NCBI RefSeq assembly: GCF_028596125.1
Contig: NZ_CP117229.1
Span: 2,588,001-2,652,000 of the forward strand
Reading direction: 5' to 3'
Source of the DNA: Listeria innocua
GTDB lineage: Bacteria; Bacillota; Bacilli; Lactobacillales; Listeriaceae
DNA length: 64,000 bases
Below the pieces are notes generated by a model that did not search any database, was not told the DNA's origin, and was given only the letters and a program-made list of their open reading frames with translations. Numbering within the stretch: position 1 is the first letter of the stretch; each line of letters starts with the position of its first letter. Of the stretch, positions 55,786 through 64,000 are shown piece by piece. The position numbers and the translations under genes are program-made.

Positions 55786-55941
55786 ATGGCAGTAAAACGT
55801 GATATGCCGGAAGAGTCGAAAAATAGCAAAGTTGTGAAAAAAGAGCATTTTTCGATTGTATTTCCAGATGATATAAAAGAACCAAAAACTGTGGAAGAAC
55901 AAAAGAAAAAGCCAGCCGAACGTGAAACAGACGACGATTAA
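55786..55941 (+). CDS. Hypothetical small charged protein
   Basis: A 51-residue ORF (MAVKRDMPEESKNSKVVKKE, then HFSIVFPDDIKEPKTVEEQKK, ending ETDDD) with many charged residues and no membrane segment. TCGAGGTGATAAAT precedes the ATG, TATAAT at 55738 gives a possible promoter, and a strong terminator follows. No family is recognised. By order it may be lmo2709 of EGD-e. Confidence 0.7.
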   Translation: MAVKRDMPEESKNSKVVKKEHFSIVFPDDIKEPKTVEEQKKKPAERETDDD

Positions 55942-55953
55942 TCCACTTCAAAC

Positions 55954-55987
55954 AAAAAAGAGCCCCCGCTACCGGGGCTCTTTTTTT
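55954..55987. terminator. Bidirectional terminator between the 51-residue ORF and the next gene
   Basis: GAGCCCC and GGGGCTC form the stem, flanked by AAAAAA and TTTTTTT, between convergent genes that both end at it. Confidence 0.93.
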
Positions 55988-56636
55988 AGTTAATAGAAAA
56001 GATGACCATTTCTTTATCCTCATCAATTCGAACTTTTACATTCATACCAAGTTTGTCTTTAAACAAGCTTGTAATATCTAAGTAATCATCATAACTACCA
56101 ATGTCGCTTTTTTCGTAACCTTGTAAAATGGTAGGTTTAATCCGGACGATATAATCATCGTTTGAGGTTTCTTCAGGATTATAAGAATAGATTTTCTTGC
56201 CATTTTTATCAAAAAAGTCATATGTTGCATAAGATTCATTGTTTGTGATATACACATCTTTTTGTGTAACGTAAGCATTATCGGCCACGCTGTAGTCAAT
56301 CAAACCTGAGTAATATTTATTTGTCGAAGGTTCATTTATTTCATATTGTTTATACGCTAGACGGAATAAATAATCGATATTGTAATAACTATTTACACGG
56401 AAGTAGAGGTGCTTGTCTTTAGATTTTTTATCTACCCCGATATCGGTTGCACTAATTGGAAAAACCTCATATAACTTGCCGTCTATTTCGTAAGCAACGT
56501 CGTATTTATCGAATACTTCTTGGCGCTGAAAAAAGCCAAACATAATTGCTAAGATTACAAGGATTCCTATTAAAACTGCAATGATTAAAGCGGGCAGCCA
56601 TTTCTTTTTAGATTTTAGTTGTTGCATTATTTTCAT
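55986..56636 (-). CDS. Membrane-anchored protein of unknown function
   Basis: The 216-residue protein has a basic N terminus (QQLKSKKKWLP), one membrane helix (ALIIAVLIGILVILAIMFGFF) and an extracytoplasmic domain rich in Tyr, Asp and Lys (YYSGLIDYSVADNAYVTQKDVYIT). No lipobox cysteine is visible, so it is probably an uncleaved signal anchor. I recognise no catalytic motif. It is monocistronic. Confidence 0.75.
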   Translation of the reverse strand: MKIMQQLKSKKKWLPALIIAVLIGILVILAIMFGFFQRQEVFDKYDVAYEIDGKLYEVFPISATDIGVDKKSKDKHLYFRVNSYYNIDYLFRLAYKQYEINEPSTNKYYSGLIDYSVADNAYVTQKDVYITNNESYATYDFFDKNGKKIYSYNPEETSNDDYIVRIKPTILQGYEKSDIGSYDDYLDITSLFKDKLGMNVKVRIDEDKEMVIFSIN

Positions 56637-56726
56637 CCTTTGTCATGAATTGCTTTACTAAATTATATTGTACCAGTTTATGGAGGATTATACATTACTT
56701 TTATAAGTTTAGTAGCTGCTTTGTAG

Positions 56727-56759
56727 AAAAAAGACTATTTCGCGATAAGCAAAATAGTC
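56727..56759 (-). terminator. Terminator of the SRP RNA gene
   Basis: GACTATTT and AAATAGTC pair around CGCGATAAGCA; six Ts follow on the minus strand. It lies 20 bases beyond the mature RNA end. Confidence 0.9.
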
Positions 56760-56778
56760 CTTAATATATTTAAAATTA

Positions 56779-57054
56779 GTGTCGCGCACCTCACCTCGAC
56801 ATGCAATCACCTGCGTTACCTTGATAGTTAGCTCGGGCCAGGCAACCTCGCGGCACATGAGAAGCACTGATTAATGCTGCTTCCTTCCGGACCTGACATG
56901 GTTCACAGGTTCCCATTGCGCAAGACCCAACCTTCAACACCACTTGTCAAGGGCAGACCAAACAATTACGATGCCTCAAATGAGGAATTCAACCCCGCTA
57001 GAGCGGATTGCGGGTTACAGGGCGCCGCTACCTCCCCGTCTAGCACGACAAATT
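56779..57054 (-). ncRNA. ffs: Signal recognition particle RNA (large Bacillus type)
   Basis: The minus strand contains the invariant SRP domain IV GTCAGGTCCGGAAGGAAGCA (56897-56878), the GGTTGCCTGG(C)CCGAGC region and a full Alu domain (GGGGAGGTAGCGGCGCCCTGTAACC near the 5' end). The total length of about 275 bases equals Bacillus scRNA. It forms the RNA core of SRP with Ffh. Ends are estimated by comparison with the Bacillus RNA from memory. Confidence 0.95.
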
Positions 57055-57172
57055 TGCTACCAATAATTAAGTGCCAAATAAAAAATTATTTAGCGCAAAC
57101 TCTGAAAAGAGCTCAATTACTAGTGTACCTTTTTAGTGTAAAAAGTGCAAGTAGAAAACGGGGAAATATTTT

Positions 57173-57268
57173 TTAACGTAAGTAAACACTCATGATTGCT
57201 GCAATAATTGTTCCAACTACGCAAATACCTACTAATGTTAAAGCTATCCATACTATTTTCTTATTCAT
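57173..57268 (-). CDS. Small single-pass membrane ORF
   Basis: A 31-residue ORF reading MNKKIVWIALTLVGICVVGT and ending AAIMSVYLR: a membrane helix after a short basic start. GGGGGAGAAGACT precedes the ATG. It lies between the gluconokinase-type gene and the SRP RNA, in the same direction as both. Function unknown. Confidence 0.55.
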   Translation of the reverse strand: MNKKIVWIALTLVGICVVGTIIAAIMSVYLR

Positions 57269-57333
57269 AGTCTTCTCCCCCTTACTTCACATTATCGCTT
57301 TTCTTTTAGTGATTATATCATGAAACACAAAAA

Positions 57334-58848
57334 TTAGCTGTTATAATCAAACTTCTTTTGCCAGCTATTTAGCATGCTGTAGCTAGCCATTAATTGTGTT
57401 GTTACTTGTTTGAAAATTGGGCGTAATTCTGCATATTTCTTCGTGTTTTCACTAGGATGATAGACTGCTTTAATTGGAAGCGTTTGTTCCAGATTCAACG
57501 TTTTTAAAATTCCCAGCGAGCGCATTCCGATAATTGCAGCGCCTAAACTAGAACCTTCAATTGTATGTGGCACGCGAACTTCCCGGTCTAAAATATCAGC
57601 CAGCAATCTACACCAAGCATCATGCCCAGAAATACCACCCGTCACATAAATAATATCATCCGGAGCCGAAACTGCTTCATAGACTTCCGCGAGATTAAAC
57701 GCAATTCCTTCTAAAATCGCGCGAATAAAATGTGCTTTGGAATGATTAATCGTGAGCCCAACAAAGCCCCCGCGAATATCGTTAGTCCAAAACGGAGCCC
57801 TCTCGCCAAGTAAATAAGGTTGAAAGAGCAATCCAGATGCGCCAGGAGCTACTTCATCTATATGAGCAATGAAACTTGCAAAATCGCGATTCATAATCTC
57901 ACCTTCAGATCCGAATTGCTGTAATCCCCATTCCACTACTTTTCCGCCATTATTGACGGCTCCACCAGCGATAAAATAGCCATCCCCGGCACCATAACAA
58001 AATGTCCGACCACGCGAGTCCACCTGAAATTCATTTGTTAATTTCCGAACTGCCCCGCTCGTACCTACAGTAATCGTCACATCATTTCGCCCTGTTGCTT
58101 GAATACCAATATTAGCAAGCGCTCCATCACTTCCACCTACAATAAATGGCAAGTTTTCCGGAATACCCATTAATTCCGCGTATTCTTTTTTCACGCCATG
58201 TAATTGGTAGGTTTCTGGAACTACTTTTGGCAAATAATCTGGGGTTAATTTGATGATTTCCATTGCTTCAAATTCCCAGTCATGTTCTAAAATGTTATAA
58301 AGTCCGGTTCCTGATGCTAACGATTCATCCATCACCCAGACGCCAAACAAACGATTCAGAATGTAAGATTTAATATCGACAAATTTCTCCGCGCGATGGA
58401 ATAATTGTGGTTCATCTTCTTTTAGCCAACAAATTTTAGCAAAGGGGCTCATTGGATGTATTGGCGTCCCTGTCGCTTCATATAGTTGAAACAAGTAATT
58501 ATCCCTTTTTATATTTTCAAGCGCCTCACTGCTTCGTCCGTCCGCCCAAGTGATACATTCAGTTAAAAGCTCTCCGTCTGCTCCTACCATAATTAAACTA
58601 TGCATCGCCGAACTAAATGATATGCCTCTTAGTTCTGTTTTATCTATATCCTTCATTACGCCTTGGATAGATGTTATGACTGCTTCAAAAATTTCAGTAG
58701 GACTCTCTTCCGCTTTCCCCGTTTCATCCGTTACTAATTCATAATGCGTAGCTTCCCGGCAAATGACCTCACCACGTTCATTGAAAAGTACTGCTTTTGT
58801 ACTTGAAGTCCCAATATCTACGCCCATTATGTAAGATTTGCTCGTCAA
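57334..58848 (-). CDS. gntK: FGGY-family carbohydrate kinase, gluconokinase-like
   Basis: The 504-residue kinase has the N-terminal phosphate-1 motif MGVDIGTSSTKAVLFN, GISFSSAMHSLIMV, the adenosine region TGGISGHDAWCRLLADILDREV and EGSSLGAAIIG. It is closest in pattern to Gram-positive GntK, which phosphorylates gluconate; xylulokinase is the main alternative. The start is TTG at 58848, 6 bases after GAGGTGA. No gluconate permease is adjacent. Confidence 0.85.
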   Translation of the reverse strand: MTSKSYIMGVDIGTSSTKAVLFNERGEVICREATHYELVTDETGKAEESPTEIFEAVITSIQGVMKDIDKTELRGISFSSAMHSLIMVGADGELLTECITWADGRSSEALENIKRDNYLFQLYEATGTPIHPMSPFAKICWLKEDEPQLFHRAEKFVDIKSYILNRLFGVWVMDESLASGTGLYNILEHDWEFEAMEIIKLTPDYLPKVVPETYQLHGVKKEYAELMGIPENLPFIVGGSDGALANIGIQATGRNDVTITVGTSGAVRKLTNEFQVDSRGRTFCYGAGDGYFIAGGAVNNGGKVVEWGLQQFGSEGEIMNRDFASFIAHIDEVAPGASGLLFQPYLLGERAPFWTNDIRGGFVGLTINHSKAHFIRAILEGIAFNLAEVYEAVSAPDDIIYVTGGISGHDAWCRLLADILDREVRVPHTIEGSSLGAAIIGMRSLGILKTLNLEQTLPIKAVYHPSENTKKYAELRPIFKQVTTQLMASYSMLNSWQKKFDYNS

Positions 58849-58929
58849 AACATTTCACCTCATATCTTTGTATCTTTTCATTATACGTCAAATAGTATAA
58901 ATTTTGGGGCTAGGCTACTTGGATTTTTG

Positions 58930-58961
58930 CAAAAGAAAAAGCTAGAGAATTTCTCTAGCTT
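58930..58961 (-). terminator. Terminator of the GW/L,D-transpeptidase-like gene
   Basis: AAGCTAGAGAA and TTCTCTAGCTT form a perfect 11-bp stem, followed on the minus strand by TTTCTTTTGC, overlapping the stop codon at 58960. Confidence 0.88.
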
Positions 58962-59898
58962 AGTTTATCGTATTAAATGTTTTAATTCGGCTTTCTTCGC
59001 CTAGCACTATTAATGTGTTTTTATCGGCGAATTTAAGTACTTCTTTTGTGTTTGCTGCGCTTTGTGCTACACAACCTAAAGTATAATTATATTTCGGGGA
59101 GTCTACGTGATAAAACACAGCAGAACCCTTTCCCTTTATACGTTTAGCATTGTATTTAACTTCCATCCCGTACATGTATTGTGGGATTTTCATTTTTTCG
59201 TCGGCAGAACTAGAAGAAGAACGTTCCTGCCAGGTATTATAAGCTTTATCTTTAGAATTAGAAATCCAATAACTACGATTAGTAATTGCTTTAAAAGTTA
59301 ATTTCGTACCTGGATTTCCTTTTTGACCAAAAGCAATGCCTGTGCGGTAAACGCCAACTGGTGTCCCTGAGCTTTTTTCAGAGAACTTTGGATCAAAACC
59401 CCATTTTCCAATATGACTCGTAAAATGGCGAACTTCATACCAATTGCCGGCACTATTTTTCTGGAAAAAGTAAGTCGTTGCTGTAGTGCTTTTTGGTTTT
59501 GTTGTAATAATTGCTTTTTTACTATTCCAAAGTGCTGGAACGGTGTCAGCGATAGTTGGTTTGCCGATATTCGTGAAAGCTCGGGCGTCAATCCAACCAA
59601 TATTCGTATTTCCGAGCTTGCAATAATACCATTTTGCTCTAGCTGTTTTTCCTTCGCGAGTAATAATGAGTGTCTTTTTATCATACTTTTTTGCCGAACC
59701 GAGATATTTTACACTACTACTTGTCTTGTATATTTTGTTAGTAATACCATCGTTTCGCTTCGACTGATTGACTACCCCTTTTAAATTAACTGCTTTGTCG
59801 TAAATGATTTTTTCATACGTTGCTGCTTCGGCGTTAAAGGAGTGACCAAGGAGGCTAACCATTAGAACAATAATTAAACCGCTTAATAACTTCTTCAT
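58960..59898 (-). CDS. Secreted protein with one GW module and an L,D-transpeptidase-like domain
   Basis: The 312-residue protein has a signal peptide (KKLLSGLIIVLMVSLLGHSFNAEA), one GW module (VNLKGVVNQSKRNDGITNKIY to WYYCKLGNTNIGWIDARAF, residues about 37-115) that should bind lipoteichoic acid, and a C-terminal region ending GKGSAVFYHVD and YTLGCVAQS. The His (about 264) and Cys (about 276) there resemble the YkuD catalytic pair, so it may cross-link or trim peptidoglycan. GGAGCGAATA precedes the ATG. The LPXTG gene is upstream of the terminator on the same strand side. Confidence 0.8.
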   Translation of the reverse strand: MKKLLSGLIIVLMVSLLGHSFNAEAATYEKIIYDKAVNLKGVVNQSKRNDGITNKIYKTSSSVKYLGSAKKYDKKTLIITREGKTARAKWYYCKLGNTNIGWIDARAFTNIGKPTIADTVPALWNSKKAIITTKPKSTTATTYFFQKNSAGNWYEVRHFTSHIGKWGFDPKFSEKSSGTPVGVYRTGIAFGQKGNPGTKLTFKAITNRSYWISNSKDKAYNTWQERSSSSSADEKMKIPQYMYGMEVKYNAKRIKGKGSAVFYHVDSPKYNYTLGCVAQSAANTKEVLKFADKNTLIVLGEESRIKTFNTIN

Positions 59899-59939
59899 TA
59901 TTCGCTCCTTTTTTCGAGTTATTCCCTATGACAATTAGC

Positions 59940-60902
59940 TTATTTTTTTCGTTTGCGTAATAGTAATATTGCTATAAGGATAACTATAACACCTGCTACA
60001 ACGAAAATCCATTCCACGCCTTGATCCCCTGTTGCAGGTAAGTCTTCTTTGGATGCTTTAGGTGTGCTTGGTTTAGCTGTCGCACTTTTTACTGCGTTAG
60101 TTGTTTCGATTTTTTTCACGTTTGCCGGAGCTTTAACAACCACGTCATTTTCTTTTTTCGTTGGAACTTCATAGGTTACTTCTTCGCTGAAATTACCCGC
60201 TTCATCGAAAGCATAAGCGAAGATTTTTTTCGGCACTGTAGCCCACTGCGCGTAAAAATTGCCATCTTTATCTGCTTTTGTTACTCCCTCGCCAAAATTT
60301 TCATCTACGGGAGAAGTAATGTAGACACTTGCGAATGGTTTCGTTTTTCCAGTAAAAATCTTTGTTTCTAAATCAAAATTCATATCTGTGACAGTTAATT
60401 GGGCTGTTTTTTCTTTTACTAAATAATTTAATTTGACTGCTGTAGTTTTGCCTTCTTCATTTTCCCCAAGTAAGGTGATAACATGGATACCTGGTTCTGC
60501 TGTATTCAGTTTAGAATTCTCTGCTAAGCGATAATTTACTAATTTAGTACCTGTATGTGTTGTTAATGTGTCTGTAAAATCTTTTAGCGCAATTTTATCG
60601 TTTTGTTCATAGGAATAAACTTCAGCTGAATCGGTAATGTCGATAGTTGTTGGTGTAGTATTCTTCTGTGGTTCAGTAGCCTTTTGTGGTTCAGTAGTTT
60701 TAGTCTTTGGTGCTTCTTTTGGCGGTTCAGGTGTTTTTGAAGGATCTTCAGTGATTGTATTTTTAGTAGTATCTGTTATTTTATCTTCTGTTGGAGTTAC
60801 ATTGTTACCATTTTCATTTGTTTCAGCGCTTGCTGCCAATGAAAATGGAATGATAAGACTAGTTAACAAAGCTATAAGTACAAGCCCGTGGAATTTTTTC
60901 AT
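59940..60902 (-). CDS. LPXTG-anchored surface protein
   Basis: The 320-residue protein has a signal peptide ([20 protein letters not shown]), a Thr/Pro/Lys-rich stretch to residue 90, a bacterial Ig-like middle region ([52 protein letters not shown]) and a sorting signal [11 protein letters not shown], membrane helix and RKRKK tail. Sortase A should attach it to the wall. The ligand is unknown. The small size suggests a short surface adhesin or wall-associated factor. Confidence 0.9.
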   Translation of the reverse strand: MKKFHGLVLIALLTSLIIPFSLAASAETNENGNNVTPTEDKITDTTKNTITEDPSKTPEPPKEAPKTKTTEPQKATEPQKNTTPTTIDITDSAEVYSYEQNDKIALKDFTDTLTTHTGTKLVNYRLAENSKLNTAEPGIHVITLLGENEEGKTTAVKLNYLVKEKTAQLTVTDMNFDLETKIFTGKTKPFASVYITSPVDENFGEGVTKADKDGNFYAQWATVPKKIFAYAFDEAGNFSEEVTYEVPTKKENDVVVKAPANVKKIETTNAVKSATAKPSTPKASKEDLPATGDQGVEWIFVVAGVIVILIAILLLRKRKK

Positions 60903-61003
60903 AATAAATTCCCCTTTCGTTTTTTCATATATTAATCATAAGCAGAAATGAGTCAAAAGTCAATTTTAAATTACAATATTGTTACAAATGTTAAGGAAGT
61001 ACT

Positions 61004-61043
61004 ACAAAAAAGCTTGCTAAGTTTTTTCTTAGCAAGCTTTTTT
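61004..61043. terminator. Terminator after cydD
   Basis: AAGCTTGCTAAG and CTTAGCAAGCTT form a 12-bp stem flanked by A and T runs, directly after the cydD stop at 61044. Confidence 0.93.
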
Positions 61044-62786
61044 CTATAATTCAATAGGTCTATCTAATTGATAAAGCCGTTTATATCTTGGTTCCTCTGC
61101 CATTAATTTGGCGTGGCGGCCTTCCATCAATGTTTTTCCTTCTTCTAAAAATAATACTCGGTCCATTTTCTCTGCTCCGACTAAATGATGCGTTACCCAA
61201 ATGAGTGATTTATCGGCTAATGTTTCGAAAATAGTTGCTAGCAAATCTCGTTCTGTAATGGGATCAAGTCCTACTGTCGGTTCATCTAAAATAACAATCG
61301 GCGTATTTTGAAGTAAAATCCGAGCTAGTGCAATCCGACCACGTTCCCCGCCAGAAAAACGCTCGCCCATCTCACTCATTTGTGTATGGTAGCCATCTAG
61401 CATACTCATAATAAAATCATGTAACTGAACTTTTTTTGCCGCCGCATAAACTTCCTCATCGGTGGCATCTTGATTTCCTAAGCGAATATTATTTAAAACC
61501 GTTGTACTGAAAAGATGTGCTTTTTGATTTAACATTGATGTAATTTCAGGAATTTGCGGTCTTAAATTCTCCACCTCAACACCGTTCATTGTTACTTTTC
61601 CAGCTGTTGGTAGTAAAGCTCCTTGAACCAATTTAAGAAAAGTTGATTTCCCTGTACCACTTCGACCGATAATCGCCACTTTTTCACCTTGTTCAAGTGT
61701 AAAGTCAAAACCGTCTAAGATTTTAGACGACTTTTTATCGTAAGCGAAAGATAAATTTTCTGCTTTTAAAACTACATTTTCGGTATTAATGCGGGCAATT
61801 TCTTTCGTTTCTTCTTCAAAGGTTGGAAGCGCCGGGTCTTCTATTTTGTCTAGACGGGCTAGCGAATCTTGGTAGAGCGATTTATCACTAATAGCGCTTG
61901 AAACTGGTACAAACGCTTCTGCAAGAGCCATTATAGCTAAAACGAAAGCAGCAATCATTGTTCCAGAAAACGCGCCATCACGAGACTCAGCTGTGCTCCA
62001 ATAGACCATCACGATAACCATAAAACCAACAACTAACTGGCTAAAGAAATCACGCCAATTAACAAAATGAAACTGTTTATTTTCAGTTCGAAGCATATCC
62101 GCCTCGTCTTTTTCATAATTCGTAATAAATGTTTTTTCACGACCGCTAAATTTCCAATCGCTAATACCAAAAACAGCGTCAGTAAATTTTTGATACAAAC
62201 TGTTTCGACCTTGTTTTAAATAAGCATTCTTGCCGCGAGCATATAAAAGGGAGACCCATGGCAGCACAAGCACGAGTAGTCCAATTAAAAGTACGAAAAG
62301 CGCCGCAAATGGAATTGAAAATGCTCCAAGTGAAATAACGACGATTGCGTAAAGTACAAGGCTAACAATTGCCGGTAGCATCGTAGTCAAATAGAAGTTT
62401 TGTAAATGTTCAATATCACCTGCAAGCAAACCTAGAATATCGCCAGTTTTATAGCGCGATTTGAGTAGTAGCGCTTGAGGTTCAAGTAAACGATACAGTC
62501 TAACACGCATTTTTTCTAAAATTCGAAGCACAAGCGAATGGCTCGAAAGGCGTTCTACATAGCGTGAAACCGAGCGCATAATACCAAATGCGCGCACTCC
62601 AACGGTTGAAATATAGACAGCCATAATTGATTCTGGCATCAGGGACGATTTTGAAATCAAATGACCCGATGTAAACATAAGCGCTCCAGCTGAGGCAAAA
62701 GTCAGTGTTCCAAGGAAAATGACAAGTAAAAACAAGCCGCGATTTTCTTTAATATATGGGATAATCCAGCTACTTTTTCGCATCAT
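61044..62786 (-). CDS. cydD: ABC transporter for cytochrome bd assembly, CydD in Bacillus/Listeria naming
   Basis: The 580-residue half-transporter fuses six membrane helices with an ATPase: Walker A IIGRSGTGKSTFLKL, signature FSGGERGRIALARIL, Walker B PIVILDEPTVGLD and the H-loop WVTHH. The N-terminal ALMFTSGHLISKSSLMP resembles E. coli CydC, so the subunit called CydC in E. coli nomenclature is meant. With its partner it exports thiol compounds or handles heme for cytochrome bd. It overlaps cydC by 4 bases. Confidence 0.92.
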   Translation of the reverse strand: MMRKSSWIIPYIKENRGLFLLVIFLGTLTFASAGALMFTSGHLISKSSLMPESIMAVYISTVGVRAFGIMRSVSRYVERLSSHSLVLRILEKMRVRLYRLLEPQALLLKSRYKTGDILGLLAGDIEHLQNFYLTTMLPAIVSLVLYAIVVISLGAFSIPFAALFVLLIGLLVLVLPWVSLLYARGKNAYLKQGRNSLYQKFTDAVFGISDWKFSGREKTFITNYEKDEADMLRTENKQFHFVNWRDFFSQLVVGFMVIVMVYWSTAESRDGAFSGTMIAAFVLAIMALAEAFVPVSSAISDKSLYQDSLARLDKIEDPALPTFEEETKEIARINTENVVLKAENLSFAYDKKSSKILDGFDFTLEQGEKVAIIGRSGTGKSTFLKLVQGALLPTAGKVTMNGVEVENLRPQIPEITSMLNQKAHLFSTTVLNNIRLGNQDATDEEVYAAAKKVQLHDFIMSMLDGYHTQMSEMGERFSGGERGRIALARILLQNTPIVILDEPTVGLDPITERDLLATIFETLADKSLIWVTHHLVGAEKMDRVLFLEEGKTLMEGRHAKLMAEEPRYKRLYQLDRPIEL

Positions 62787-64000
62787 ACTTCCTCCAATTG
62801 GGCTTTGACTAAATTGTAATAGAACCCTTTACGCGCCAGTAGTTCCTCGTGCGTTCCTGTTTCGACCACAGCCCCGTGATCTAAAACGATAATTCTGTCC
62901 ATTTCAAGCATCCAGTGCAAACGATGCGTCGCGAAAAAAACAAGTCGATTTTCAAATAAGTCTAGCATTGGTTTTTTTAGTTCGTATTCTGTTTCAATAT
63001 CTAAGTGCGCTGTTGGCTCATCCATTAGTACAACTGGACGATCCGTTAAGAAAGCCCGAGCAAGTGCAACACGTTGTTCTTGCCCGCCACTAAGCATCCG
63101 CCCTGATTCCCCAACAAGCGTTTCATAGCCATCTTCAAGCCCGGCCACAAGCTTATTTAAACCAGCTGATTCGGCTGCTTTTTTCATTTCCTCTTCAGTA
63201 GAATTAGGATGATAAAAGCGAATATTTCCAGCGATTGTATCATGGAAAAGGTACGGATGTTGCGGAATATAAGTTACTTGGGTTTGCCAATCAGTTGAAG
63301 CAAGCGCCGCACCAGTTTTTCCATTCCAGCGAAAATCTCCGGAAGTTGGTGTCAAAAAGCCACTTAAAACATCAATTAACGTCGATTTCCCAGCACCAGT
63401 CGCACCGATAATCCCAATTTTTTCAAAACCTTTCACAGTAAAACTTGCTTCATGTAGCGATTCAGCATCATCCGCGCCGTGCTTCACAGTAATTTTTTCA
63501 AAGGAGAACTCGGTATTTTCAGCAAATGGAGTTAGCGGTAAAGCGTCCGTTTCTGGCTTGTCCGCTTTAGCTTGGTCAATAATCCCTTGAATAACTCGAC
63601 CCGCTTCCTGCCCGTCAAGTGTGGCATGGTAATCCGAGCCAACTTCACGCACTGGTAAAAAGTATTCTGGCGCAAGGATTAAAACACTTAGCGCAATCGG
63701 CAAGTTCATATTACCGTCAATAAGGCCAAGACCTAAGAATAAGGCAACAAGCGCAATTGAAAGCATTGTAAAGAAATCTAGCGCAAATGAAGACATAAAT
63801 GCCACTCGTAACGTTTTCATCGTAGCTTTCCGGTAGCGCGAACTAACCGAAGCAATTTTTCCTTCATGGTCATGACTTAATCCTAAGTATTTCAAAGTCT
63901 CTAAACCTTTTAACGAATCTACAAAGTGATTGGACAGCACACGATATGTTTCAAACTGCGAATCAGCTTGTTTTTTCGCGGCTAATCCTAGAATAATCAT
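62783..64000 (-). CDS. cydC: ABC transporter for cytochrome bd assembly, CydC in Bacillus/Listeria naming (partial, 5' end outside window)
   Basis: The C-terminal 405 or more residues of a half-transporter: last membrane helices (SSFALDFFTMLSIALVALFLGLGL), then Walker A IIGATGAGKSTLIDVLSG, signature LSGGQEQRVALARAFL and Walker B PVVLMDEPTAHLD. The frame is open at base 64000, so the start lies to the right. It pairs with the gene at 61044; cydA and cydB would be expected further right. E. coli nomenclature would call it CydD. Confidence 0.92.
   Translation of the reverse strand: MIILGLAAKKQADSQFETYRVLSNHFVDSLKGLETLKYLGLSHDHEGKIASVSSRYRKATMKTLRVAFMSSFALDFFTMLSIALVALFLGLGLIDGNMNLPIALSVLILAPEYFLPVREVGSDYHATLDGQEAGRVIQGIIDQAKADKPETDALPLTPFAENTEFSFEKITVKHGADDAESLHEASFTVKGFEKIGIIGATGAGKSTLIDVLSGFLTPTSGDFRWNGKTGAALASTDWQTQVTYIPQHPYLFHDTIAGNIRFYHPNSTEEEMKKAAESAGLNKLVAGLEDGYETLVGESGRMLSGGQEQRVALARAFLTDRPVVLMDEPTAHLDIETEYELKKPMLDLFENRLVFFATHRLHWMLEMDRIIVLDHGAVVETGTHEELLARKGFYYNLVKAQLEEV

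Noticed and set aside
56874-57176. 100-codon plus-strand frame over the SRP RNA
   Set aside because: The minus strand there is a full SRP RNA; the frame is a by-product of the structured RNA.
60637-60951. 104-codon plus-strand frame opposite the LPXTG gene
   Set aside because: Its Val/Gly/Ser composition is the mirror of the Pro/Thr/Lys repeat region of the surface protein.

Overview
The window looks like a low-GC Firmicute chromosome, almost certainly Listeria monocytogenes or a very close relative. From memory its gene order matches EGD-e lmo2653 to lmo2716: the str operon, a pentitol PTS operon, kdp, the SecA2-dependent autolysin MurA/NamA with LysM repeats, dhaKLM, recR-ebfC-dnaX, the SRP RNA and cydCD. 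I see no prophage, insertion sequence, CRISPR array, tRNA or rRNA. It is ordinary core chromosome with dense regulatory detail between the genes.

Layout. 1-4.5 kb: str operon (rpsL, rpsG, fusA, tuf), read leftwards and cut at the left edge. 4.5-6.4 kb: dGTPase-type HD protein and an acetyltransferase. 6.5-17 kb: a leftward operon with a PRD activator, a GatABC-like PTS, two polyol-phosphate dehydrogenases and RpiB, Rpe, transketolase, Rpe. It imports pentitols as phosphates and feeds them into the pentose phosphate pathway. 17-22.5 kb: small metabolic and stress genes, including an AraC-type regulator remnant, a SigB-type UspA gene and an SOS-controlled yolD-umuC pair whose polymerase gene carries a +1 frameshift. 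22.5-30.4 kb: kdpFABC-kdpDE potassium uptake. 30.5-32.8 kb: a sigma-54-dependent cellobiose-type PTS. 32.8-38.5 kb: M-box riboswitch, an acidic leader ORF, mgtA, then an FtsW and a RodA paralogue and a small membrane protein. 38.5-41 kb: TetR regulator and MurA. 41.6-42 kb: a compact type I toxin-antitoxin locus with a holin-like toxin and a convergent antisense RNA. 42-46.8 kb: c-di-AMP receptor PstA, tmk, a lysine-decarboxylase-like gene and dhaKLM. 46.8-49.7 kb: RpiR regulator, HAD phosphatase, aldo/keto reductase. 49.7-52.7 kb: yaaL, recR, a parS site, ebfC, dnaX. 53-55.7 kb: an orphan PTS EIIC with its own sigma-54 promoter and three small partner genes. 55.8-58.8 kb: two small unknowns, SRP RNA, a small membrane ORF and a gluconokinase-type kinase. 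59-61 kb: a GW-module L,D-transpeptidase-like secreted protein and an LPXTG protein. 61-64 kb: cydD and cydC, cut at the right edge.

The observations I rate highest are: (1) the type I toxin-antitoxin locus at 41.66-42.0 kb, for which both promoters, both terminators and a 5'-3' long-range pairing can be read; (2) the stacked control of mgtA (M-box, terminator, acidic leader peptide, hairpin over the ribosome binding site), with peptidoglycan polymerase genes in the same operon; (3) matching TGTGTAA/TTACACA inverted repeats upstream of two sigma-54 promoters 25 kb apart, linking an orphan EIIC to a full PTS; (4) the homopolymer frameshift in umuC; and (5) a parS site beside recR.
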